A stretch of DNA of 20,562 nucleotides, from contig CAIYGJ010000158.1 of NCBI GenBank assembly GCA_903925705.1, positions 1-20,562 on the forward strand. Direction: 5' to 3'. The notes under the pieces were generated by a model. It ran no database searches. It worked only from the letters and a program-made list of their open reading frames with translations, and was not told where the DNA came from. Position numbers and translations under genes: made by a program. The first letter of the stretch is position 1. Each line of letters begins with the position of its first letter. Below are positions 14,291 to 20,562 of the stretch, one piece after another. Source of the stretch: an uncultured Actinomycetes bacterium. GTDB taxonomy: Bacteria > Actinomycetota > Actinomycetes > S36-B12 > UBA5976.

Positions 14291-15343
14291 ATGTCTACTG
14301 ACGACACAGTTAATGACGCGCGCTCCCAAAAGTGGGATCCATTAACTGCGCCAGTTTGGGATTTAAGTGATGTTGACGAGCCAACTTTGGCTCCACCAAT
14401 CGATCAGTTCATGCCAATTGATGAAGACACCATGATCCGACGTAGGCCACCACTTCCACCTGATGCAGATGAAATTATCCGCGGTGAATACACCGGTTGG
14501 GTGCCACTGATTAAACCAGGTGAAAGTTTAGAAGAAGCTAAGTCACGCGAAGCAAAACTCGAATCCGATATTTCACGTTTTGTCCAAAATGTCGACACGG
14601 ATTCCTGGGCGCCGATCGAAGTTGTCGTTGCTGACCAAGCCGAATTCATTTCGCCAAAAGATTTAGCATCCGATACCGTCGAGAGCGTGAGAGAACCAGT
14701 TATTGAAGTCAGACCATATGACTTTCCAACTGAAATTGTGCCTGACCCAGATTTTGTAGTTTCACCAGCAGAGGCCTTAGAAGAAGCGCGACGTCGTATT
14801 GCTCAAATGCGAGCAAGTTTGCAAACGAACATCAATCGAGTTTCACAAAGTTTTGACCATCCAATTTTTTCTCCGATTGAAGTTTCAGTTCAAGAGGCAC
14901 CACCATTTGTGCCAGCTGCGCAAACTGTAGTTCCACCTACCGTTCCGACAGATCCAAACCCAATTCCTGTTGTTGCAGTAACGGATGAACCAAAATCATT
15001 TGAATCTTTATTTGAAACTGATGTCGATGCTGCTGTCGAGGCTCCAACATCGCAACCAACTTTTGTACCAAGTGCGCCATCGCATCAAGAAGCTCCACGA
15101 GTTGAGTCAGTTAAAACTGAAGTTCGGGAAGAACCAAGAGTGTTTACCCAATCAACGCAGCAGTCTTCGCCAACCATCATCATTGATGAAGCGGCGGACC
15201 AGACTCATTCATTAGAGCTGGTAATCATGCGTGATGAAATCAAGGACCTGCGCGATCGACTTGATTCATCTCAGAAATTAATTGAGAACCTGATGGTTCG
15301 CCTTGCCGACCTAGCTGAACTTGCGTTGAAGCGAAAAGACTAA
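14291..15343 (+). CDS. Acidic, low-complexity hypothetical protein with internal duplication and C-terminal coiled coil
   Basis: A 350-residue protein I do not recognise. It is rich in proline, acidic residues and valine and is probably largely disordered. Two copies of a segment are visible: residues 79-122 (SLEEAKSREAKLESDISRF...WAPIEVVV...EFI) and 162-207 (ALEEARRRIAQMRASL...FSPIEVSV...PFV), each a charged helix followed by an [AS]PIEV strand. Residues 210-300 are a Pro/Glu/Ser linker. The end (LELVIMRDEIKDLRDRLDS and on to residue 350) is a heptad-like coiled coil. There is no signal peptide or membrane segment. The strong AGGAGG site fixes the start. The design, short binding modules on a flexible linker plus an oligomerising helix, suggests a scaffold or adaptor, but this is inference. 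Confidence 0.85.
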   Translation: MSTDDTVNDARSQKWDPLTAPVWDLSDVDEPTLAPPIDQFMPIDEDTMIRRRPPLPPDADEIIRGEYTGWVPLIKPGESLEEAKSREAKLESDISRFVQNVDTDSWAPIEVVVADQAEFISPKDLASDTVESVREPVIEVRPYDFPTEIVPDPDFVVSPAEALEEARRRIAQMRASLQTNINRVSQSFDHPIFSPIEVSVQEAPPFVPAAQTVVPPTVPTDPNPIPVVAVTDEPKSFESLFETDVDAAVEAPTSQPTFVPSAPSHQEAPRVESVKTEVREEPRVFTQSTQQSSPTIIIDEAADQTHSLELVIMRDEIKDLRDRLDSSQKLIENLMVRLADLAELALKRKD

Positions 15344-16512
15344 CGGTCTGCGTCACCAGTAATAAACGGCATACTTGCCACAACTGCATCAAAATCTTTT
15401 CGATTCGATCCTGGCAATACGTTTGCCAACGCCAATACTGTGTGCAAACTAGCGGGCCGGAGTTTTAGGCGATACGGCATTTTGTCATTTCTTGAAACCA
15501 AGAACCAGGATGCGATTCCCAGTGGTGTTTCAATACTGTGTTCGTAGCTTCCTTCTGGAACTCGAACTACTTTTGGCAATAAAACATTTACTTCGTCAGC
15601 GAAGTGAAAAGTGCAGGGCTCATTCAGTTCCGAAATCATCGCCAGTGAAATTGTTATCTCATCCACTAGCTGCAATATTCGAGCACTCACATCACCTGAA
15701 GTTTGTAAGGCAACCGCAAAACTTTCGAGTTCGGAGTATTTAAGTCCTAATGTGGTCTCACGCAAATCAATGGCGTATCCACTTGCTCGAGCAACGGGGC
15801 CACTGATTGCACCTTCAATTGCTTGCGCTTTAGTCAAAACCCCAACTGATTCATATTCAGCAACAAGTCCGAGCCAATTTGTTTCCAAAATTATCTGGGC
15901 AGTGTCAAAGCAAAGATGCTGCACTTCTTGTAACCACTCTGCCGTCGGTGCATGTGTAAGTCCGCCGATTCGAGTCAACATTGGGTGCATTCGACTGCCG
16001 GTGTAAACGCGATAGTGATTTACCCAAAGTTCGCGAGACTTTCTTAAGTTCTCAGTTAGTTGCTGGTCTTGCCAAGGAAATCCAGCCAAGAAGGCAAGGT
16101 GTGACGTAACCCGATTGAATTCCAGCAGAAGTGTCCGAAACCACTGGGCAGCTTCTGGAACTTCCATGCCAAGCGCGGTTTCAATTAACTGGGCCACTCC
16201 AACTTCGCCTGAATACGCACTGAGCCACTCATGCCGATTAGCAAGAGCGATCACCTGTCGATAGTCCCGAGACTCAAAAAGCTTTTCGGCTCCGCGGTGC
16301 ATTGACCCAAGAATTGGTTTTGCAGACGTTATTAAGTCGTCTTCGTATTCACAATCAATTCGTAACATTCCGTGGGTAGCGGGGGCATGCAACGACAAGT
16401 TCGATGTGAAATCAGATCGAGCCGTATCTAGGGGAGAGACTCCCACTCTGCTGCGCTCAACCACGGGACTTATCGTGTCATACCCCTGGTCATTTATCGA
16501 TTTATTCGACAT
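15340..16512 (-). CDS. Orphan NADH-quinone oxidoreductase subunit D-like protein
   Basis: A 390-residue relative of the 49-kDa/NuoD subunit of complex I. Recognisable blocks are HAPATHGMLRID (42-53, compare HPATHGVLR in NuoD), GSMHRGAEKLFE (69-80), ALGMEVPEAAQWFRTLLLEFNRVTSHL (113-139), MHPMLTRIGGL (175-185), and a C-terminal block from VPEGSYEHSIETPLG to GDADR, equivalent to the end of NuoD. No other Nuo gene is near. The segment matching the MDYLS block, which carries the quinone-site tyrosine in complex I, reads HEWLS here, and the first conserved HP pair is altered. I recall a second, stand-alone nuoD near panC and coaX in Streptomyces. Role unknown. The stop overlaps that of the convergent gene by 4 bp. 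Confidence 0.85.
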   Translation of the reverse strand: MSNKSINDQGYDTISPVVERSRVGVSPLDTARSDFTSNLSLHAPATHGMLRIDCEYEDDLITSAKPILGSMHRGAEKLFESRDYRQVIALANRHEWLSAYSGEVGVAQLIETALGMEVPEAAQWFRTLLLEFNRVTSHLAFLAGFPWQDQQLTENLRKSRELWVNHYRVYTGSRMHPMLTRIGGLTHAPTAEWLQEVQHLCFDTAQIILETNWLGLVAEYESVGVLTKAQAIEGAISGPVARASGYAIDLRETTLGLKYSELESFAVALQTSGDVSARILQLVDEITISLAMISELNEPCTFHFADEVNVLLPKVVRVPEGSYEHSIETPLGIASWFLVSRNDKMPYRLKLRPASLHTVLALANVLPGSNRKDFDAVVASMPFITGDADR

Positions 16513-16533
16513 TTAGAAAGTTGCTACTAGTCT
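16505..16533 (+). promoter_or_regulatory. Promoter of the leaderless DUF2520-panC-coaX operon
   Basis: TTCGAC (16505-16510), a 17-bp spacer and TAGTCT (16528-16533), then 6 nt and GTG 16540. The -35 overlaps the first codon of the divergent NuoD-like gene. There is no ribosome site, consistent with a leaderless mRNA. Confidence 0.6.
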
Positions 16534-16539
16534 TATTAC

Positions 16540-17454
16540 GTGGTCAACACGATGGCCGAGAGCGATGAGCCTTGGACCGAAAAACCTCCACGCCTTGACG
16601 TTGGCGTAGTCGGAACTGGCAGAGCTGGTTCCGTTTTAGGTGCTGCCCTAAAACGTGCCGGACACAACATTCGAGCTTGTACTGCAGTTAGCGATATCTC
16701 AAAACTTAGAGCGGAATCACTTTTGCCGGGAGTTCCGGTTACTTCGATTGATGAAGCAGTTAAAGACCGCGATCTAATTTTGTTAACTGTGCCAGACGAT
16801 GTGCTGGGCCAGGTTGTTAATGGCCTTGCCGCTACCAATGCAGTAAGCCCCGGAACTTTTGTTATGCATGCTTCCGGTAGATACGGAATTGAAATTCTTC
16901 GACCATTAACAGATCAGGGATGTTTGCCACTAGCACTTCACCCAGTGATGACATTTACCGGAACCAGTATCGACTTAAACCGATTATCTGCTTGCCCATT
17001 TGGAATTACCACAGTCCAGACTTTGCGCCCAGTCGCTGAAACTTTGGTTGTAGAAATCGGGGGCGAACCAATTTGGGTGCCAGAAGAAAATCGTGGGCTC
17101 TATCACGCAGCACTTACTTTTGGGGCAAACAATTTGATGACACTGGTAACTCAAACGACTGAGTTACTTGAAGCAGCTGGAATTACAAATCCCGAAGACT
17201 TAGTTGCCCCCCTGTTGGGCGCAGCCTTAGACAACGCGTTGCGAAATGGTGACGCAGCAATCACCGGCCCTGTTGCGCGCGGAGATGCTGGCACAGTTCG
17301 GGAACACCTGCGCGTACTCGCTAACTTTGACCCAGCAGTGACACAGGCCTATCGAGCCATGGCTCGGCTAACTGCAATTCGGGCACTAGCTTCAGGCACA
17401 TTACAACCACAGTTGGCCGAAGAGCTATTAATCGTTTTGGCAGATGAATCATGA
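16540..17454 (+). CDS. Rossmann-fold / DUF2520 protein, candidate ketopantoate reductase
   Basis: A 304-residue protein. After a polar leader the Rossmann domain begins at DVGVVGTGRAGSVLGAAL (20-37), with the nucleotide-binding GTGRAG at 25-30. Typical DUF2520 landmarks follow: LLTVPDDVLGQVV, VMHASGRYGIEIL, and ALHPVMTFTGTS. The C-terminal half is helical, as in 6-phosphogluconate-dehydrogenase-like dimer domains, with YHAALTFGANNLMTL. The gene overlaps panC by ATGA, a common actinobacterial pairing. Because no panE is seen here and PanG-type ketopantoate reductases occur in pan operons, a role in making pantoate is a reasonable hypothesis. GTG 16540 is chosen from the promoter spacing; ATG 16552 is the alternative. 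Confidence 0.85.
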   Translation: MVNTMAESDEPWTEKPPRLDVGVVGTGRAGSVLGAALKRAGHNIRACTAVSDISKLRAESLLPGVPVTSIDEAVKDRDLILLTVPDDVLGQVVNGLAATNAVSPGTFVMHASGRYGIEILRPLTDQGCLPLALHPVMTFTGTSIDLNRLSACPFGITTVQTLRPVAETLVVEIGGEPIWVPEENRGLYHAALTFGANNLMTLVTQTTELLEAAGITNPEDLVAPLLGAALDNALRNGDAAITGPVARGDAGTVREHLRVLANFDPAVTQAYRAMARLTAIRALASGTLQPQLAEELLIVLADES

Positions 17455-18302
17455 CAACGCCAAAAGTTCTGATAACCGTCGCTGAAGTTGACGATTGGGC
17501 TAAACAAGATTCGATACCAATCGCGGCGGTATTGACCATGGGAGCCTTACATCAAGGCCATGCCGAGTTAGTGAGATATGCAAAAGCAAATACTCCAGCT
17601 GGCACTCGAGTGATTGCCACAATTTTTGTGAATCCCACGCAATTTAATAGTTCGTCCGATCTTGCCGAATACCCTCGCACCCTGGATTCCGATATAGAGA
17701 TTTTACGAACTGCAGGAGCGGATGCAGTTTTTGTTCCGGATGTGTCACAGATGTATCCCGATGGACTTGAAGTAGATCCACCTATGGAACCTGGATCAAT
17801 CGGGGAAGCACTGGAAGGCAAAGCCCGCCCAGGACACTTTCGAGGAATGTTAACTGTGGTTCATCGCTTACTTTCAATTACGCACGCCGACTATTCATTC
17901 TTTGGCGAGAAAGATTTTCAACAACTAACTCTGGTCAAAGCCATGGTGGATCAGATAAAAATGCCAATTGAGATTATTGGAGTTCCAACCGTACGAGATG
18001 AATTTGGTTTAGCGCTTTCCAGTCGAAACCGACGACTTTCATCTAATGCGATCGAACAGGCGAGATTCATTCCGATAGCAATGAATAAAGCAGCAGAAGT
18101 CTTTTTGACATCAGGTTCAGTTACAGATGCCGAAGCTGCCGGTAAAGAGATCTTGGAACAAAGTGGTGAATTTGATATTGATTACTTCGAAGTCAAATCA
18201 AATGATTTATTTTCGCTTCCAACACCGGGCAACGCCCGAGTTTTCGCGGCAGTAAACATCGAAGACGTAAGACTGATCGATAACCTCGAGATAACAAAGT
18301 AG
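17451..18302 (+). CDS. panC: Pantothenate synthetase
   Basis: A 283-residue cytosolic enzyme joining pantoate and beta-alanine with ATP to give pantothenate. The HIGH-like motif TMGALHQGH (residues 29-37, with His34 and His37) is followed by TIFVNPTQFN, the KARPGHFRGMLTVVHRL region that binds pantoate, SFFGEKDFQQL, and the LALSSRNRRLS loop equivalent to KMSKS. Length matches PanC. It overlaps the DUF2520 gene by 4 bp and is 6 bp upstream of coaX, so the three are coupled in one operon from pantoate toward CoA. Confidence 0.97.
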   Translation: MTTPKVLITVAEVDDWAKQDSIPIAAVLTMGALHQGHAELVRYAKANTPAGTRVIATIFVNPTQFNSSSDLAEYPRTLDSDIEILRTAGADAVFVPDVSQMYPDGLEVDPPMEPGSIGEALEGKARPGHFRGMLTVVHRLLSITHADYSFFGEKDFQQLTLVKAMVDQIKMPIEIIGVPTVRDEFGLALSSRNRRLSSNAIEQARFIPIAMNKAAEVFLTSGSVTDAEAAGKEILEQSGEFDIDYFEVKSNDLFSLPTPGNARVFAAVNIEDVRLIDNLEITK

Positions 18303-18308
18303 GAAAAC

Positions 18309-19067
18309 ATGCTGTTAGCAATTGATGTCGGAAATACGAACACGGTTCTTGGATTGTTTGCAGGTGACCAGTTAGTTTCGTCGTGGCGAACCAAGACCGA
18401 CAGTCGCGAAACGGCAGATGAGTTAGCCCTAAAGTTCAAAGCAATACTTAGCGATTCACCCGACGTTACTGGGATTGCACTTTGCTCAACAGTTCCAGCA
18501 GTACTACGCGAGATGCGAACTATGTTGAATAACTATTACCAAGATGTGCCGCAAGTAATTGTGGAACCAGGAATCAAAACTGGTGTTCCCGTGCTTACCG
18601 ATAATCCCAAGGAAGTCGGCGCAGATCGCATTGTTAACTCGCTGGCGGCTTTCACTTTGTATGGCGGTCCAGCGATCGTAGTTGACTTTGGAACTTCCAC
18701 GAATCTAGATGTGATTTCGGCTAAGGGTGAGTTCCTAGGGGGAGCCTTGGCACCTGGAATTGAAATTTCGATCGATGCACTTGCCGCACGCGCAGCGCAA
18801 TTGCGAAAAGTTGAGTTGATTGCGCCCCGCAACGTGATTGGCAAAAATACCGTAGAAGCTTTGCAATCTGGCGCGGTCTATGGGTTTGCTGGGCAAGTTG
18901 ATGGCCTAGTAGATCGAATCGTCGATGAGTTGGGAACTCCGGTCAAAGCCGTGATTGCAACTGGAGGCTTATCGGCCATTGTGGTCCCAGAGTCCGAGAC
19001 CATAACCCATCACGAGCCAGATCTGACCTTGATTGGTCTGCGTCTGATGTTCGAGCGCAACGCTTAG
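18309..19067 (+). CDS. coaX: Type III pantothenate kinase
   Basis: A 252-residue ASKHA-fold kinase that phosphorylates pantothenate, the first step of CoA synthesis; type III enzymes are not inhibited by CoA. The phosphate-1 motif is AIDVGNTNTVLGLF (residues 4-17), GADRIVNS (104-111) follows, the phosphate-2 motif is DFGTSTNLDV (126-135), and GGALAPGIEIS is at 144-154. An AGGAAAAC leader gives a good ribosome site 6 nt before the ATG. In many genomes panD lies between panC and coaX; only 6 bp separate them here. The 3' end carries the lysS promoter. Confidence 0.96.
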   Translation: MLLAIDVGNTNTVLGLFAGDQLVSSWRTKTDSRETADELALKFKAILSDSPDVTGIALCSTVPAVLREMRTMLNNYYQDVPQVIVEPGIKTGVPVLTDNPKEVGADRIVNSLAAFTLYGGPAIVVDFGTSTNLDVISAKGEFLGGALAPGIEISIDALAARAAQLRKVELIAPRNVIGKNTVEALQSGAVYGFAGQVDGLVDRIVDELGTPVKAVIATGGLSAIVVPESETITHHEPDLTLIGLRLMFERNA

Positions 19068-19079
19068 TACCGATAATCT
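19050..19079 (+). promoter_or_regulatory. Promoter of leaderless lysS
   Basis: TTCGAG (19050-19055), an 18-bp spacer and TAATCT (19074-19079), then 6 nt and ATG 19086. The -35 lies inside the coaX coding region. It closely resembles the promoter at 16505-16533. Confidence 0.55.
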
Positions 19080-19085
19080 TGGTCA

Positions 19086-20562
19086 ATGACCACCGACTCG
19101 AATTCAGCTGCCGAAGAAGTAGATGACCTGCCTGAACAAATGCAGGTTCGTCACGAAAAGCGTGCGGCAATTTTAGCTAGTGGACAAGATGCTTATCCAG
19201 TTCGAGTTCCAGTAACTACGACGATTCCAGCGGTTCGAGATAAATATTCACACCTGGTCGCCGAGCAAGAAAGCGGCGAGACAGTAGGCGTTGCCGGTCG
19301 AGTGATGTTCATGCGCAACACCGGCAAACTTTGTTTCGCGCAATTGCAAGCTGGCACTGGCGAAACTATTCAAGCCATGCTGTCTTTTGATCGTGTCGGG
19401 GAAGAACAACTTGATGCCTGGAAAGGCCTAGTTGACATAGGCGATGTTGTCGCAGTCGTTGGCGAAGTAATAAGCAGCAAGCGTGGAGAACTTTCAGTAA
19501 TGACCGACAGCTGGCACATGGCCGCTAAGGCATTACGACCACTTCCAAATCCACACACGCCACTCAGTGAAGAAACTCGAGTTCGCCAGCGGTATGCAGA
19601 CTTAATCATGCGTGACACCGCTCGAACGGTTGCGCGATTGCGTCCAGCAACAATGTCCAGTCTGCGCGCAAGTTTTGCAAAGCGCGATTACATCGAAGTA
19701 GAAACTCCGATGCTGCAAACCATGCACGGTGGCGCTGCAGCGCGTCCGTTTGTTACGGCATCAAATGCCTTCGACATGCAATTGTTCTTGCGAATTGCAC
19801 CCGAACTATTTCTTAAGCGTTGTGTTGTCGGCGGAATCGAACGAGTATTCGAGATTAACCGCAACTTCCGCAACGAAGGTGCTGACTCAACTCATTCCCC
19901 AGAGTTTGCAATGTTGGAGTACTACCAGGCTTATGCCGACTACAACGACATGGCTACCCTGACCAGAGAACTTATTCAGGAAGCAGCCATTGCTGTTCAC
20001 GGAACTCTAAATTACGAACTTGTTGAGGGAGGAACTCGCGATCTTTCAGGCGAGTGGGATCAAATCTCAGTTTTCCCATCCGTAAGTGAAGCAATTGGCA
20101 AAGAGATCACACCAGAAACTCCAATTGAAGAACTCCGCAGGCTCTGTGCTGATGCCGGTATCACCCATGATCCAAAAGCAATTCACGGAAAGTTAGTGGA
20201 AGAATTGCTTGAGCATTATGTTGTTGAACATTTAAAGAACCCAACTTTTGTAATGGATTACCCAGTAGATACCTCGCCGTTAGTACGTGAACATCGAAGT
20301 CAAAAAGGCACAGCTGAAAAATGGGACCTTTACATTGACGGTTACGAAGCGGGAACCGGTTACTCCGAACTTGTTGACCCAGTCATCCAACGCGAACGCT
20401 TAATAGAGCAGTCTTCACTTAAAGCTGGTGGCGACGCCGAAGCAATGCAACTAGATGAAGATTTCTTGCGCGCACTTGAATACGGCATGCCACCATCTGG
20501 TGGAGTTGGCATGGGCATTGATCGTTTGCTAATGACCTTGACTGGTTTAAATATTCGCGAAA
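19086..20562 (+). CDS. lysS: Lysine--tRNA ligase, class II (3' end cut by right edge)
   Basis: The frame opens at ATG 19086 (MTTDSNSAAEEVDDLPEQ) and stays open for 492 codons to the window edge, nearly the full length expected of about 500. The N-terminal OB-fold anticodon-binding domain (TVGVAGRVMFMRNTGKLCFAQLQ region) precedes the class II core. Motif 1 is around YIEVETPML, motif 2 is RVFEINRNFRNEG, and motif 3 is GMGIDRLLM close to the edge. The segment APELFLKR and the HSPEFAMLEYYQAY block are diagnostic of bacterial LysS. It charges tRNA-Lys in the cytosol. The start is fixed by the -10 hexamer ending 6 nt before it. Only the last few residues are missing. Confidence 0.97.
   Translation, partial: MTTDSNSAAEEVDDLPEQMQVRHEKRAAILASGQDAYPVRVPVTTTIPAVRDKYSHLVAEQESGETVGVAGRVMFMRNTGKLCFAQLQAGTGETIQAMLSFDRVGEEQLDAWKGLVDIGDVVAVVGEVISSKRGELSVMTDSWHMAAKALRPLPNPHTPLSEETRVRQRYADLIMRDTARTVARLRPATMSSLRASFAKRDYIEVETPMLQTMHGGAAARPFVTASNAFDMQLFLRIAPELFLKRCVVGGIERVFEINRNFRNEGADSTHSPEFAMLEYYQAYADYNDMATLTRELIQEAAIAVHGTLNYELVEGGTRDLSGEWDQISVFPSVSEAIGKEITPETPIEELRRLCADAGITHDPKAIHGKLVEELLEHYVVEHLKNPTFVMDYPVDTSPLVREHRSQKGTAEKWDLYIDGYEAGTGYSELVDPVIQRERLIEQSSLKAGGDAEAMQLDEDFLRALEYGMPPSGGVGMGIDRLLMTLTGLNIRE

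Noticed and set aside
14213..14329. Longer N-terminus of the metallophosphoesterase up to 339 residues
   Set aside because: It would run through the promoter and start of the divergent gene, whose AGGAGG site and start are strong; the added residues do not match the family.
1..20562. CRISPR arrays, insertion sequences, prophage or toxin-antitoxin genes
   Set aside because: No spacer-repeat pattern, transposase, terminal repeats with target duplications, integrase or toxin-like pairs were seen on reading both strands.

Overview
The window looks like core chromosome from a streamlined, moderately low-GC actinobacterium, most like the freshwater Nanopelagicales (acI / Planktophila-type) lineage. 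This placement rests on recognised gene neighbourhoods (tilS-hpt, dnaX-recR, lysC-asd, a DUF2520 protein with panC, coaX and lysS), an orphan NuoD-like gene beside the pantothenate genes, a tRNA gene without an encoded CCA end, very tight gene packing, and many start codons sitting 6-8 nt behind a TANNNT -10 hexamer (leaderless mRNAs). No mobile element, CRISPR array, rRNA or phage gene is visible. The lineage is inferred from gene content, not from a database search.

Layout. 1-860 (minus): a small PF13769-type protein followed by the N-terminal part of a homocysteine S-methyltransferase family protein cut by the left edge; together they suggest one-carbon / methyl-transfer metabolism. 940-3493 (plus): a tight set of a DUF1345-like membrane protein, an RBBP9-like serine hydrolase and an MFS exporter. 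3607-5037: a nitronate monooxygenase family flavoprotein behind a striking cluster of 15-bp tandem repeats and palindromes (probable operator). 5040-5531 (minus): inorganic pyrophosphatase. 5633-7161 (plus): tilS-hpt. 7178-8215 (minus): SRP RNA, a ProC-like reductase and tRNA-Ser(GGA). 8279-8406: an unexplained, deeply nested inverted-repeat element that looks like a structured non-coding RNA. 8491-10886: dnaX-recR, overlapping by 4 bp. 10962-13313: lysC (with an internal in-frame start for the small regulatory subunit) and asd. 13310-14212 (minus): metallophosphoesterase. 14291-15343: an acidic, probably disordered hypothetical protein with an internal duplication. 15340-16512 (minus): the orphan NuoD-like protein. 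16540-19067 (plus): DUF2520 reductase-like gene, panC and coaX. 19086 to the right edge: lysS, cut after 492 codons.

How it works together. Most genes are housekeeping: tRNA modification and charging (tilS, lysS, tRNA-Ser), protein targeting (SRP RNA), replication and recombinational repair (dnaX, recR), purine salvage (hpt), PPi removal (ppa), the aspartate pathway (lysC-asd) and CoA supply (DUF2520, panC, coaX). The points most worth a second look are the structured element at 8279-8406, the repeat operator at 3532-3591, the PF13769/methyltransferase pair, the orphan NuoD paralogue, and the internally duplicated hypothetical protein.
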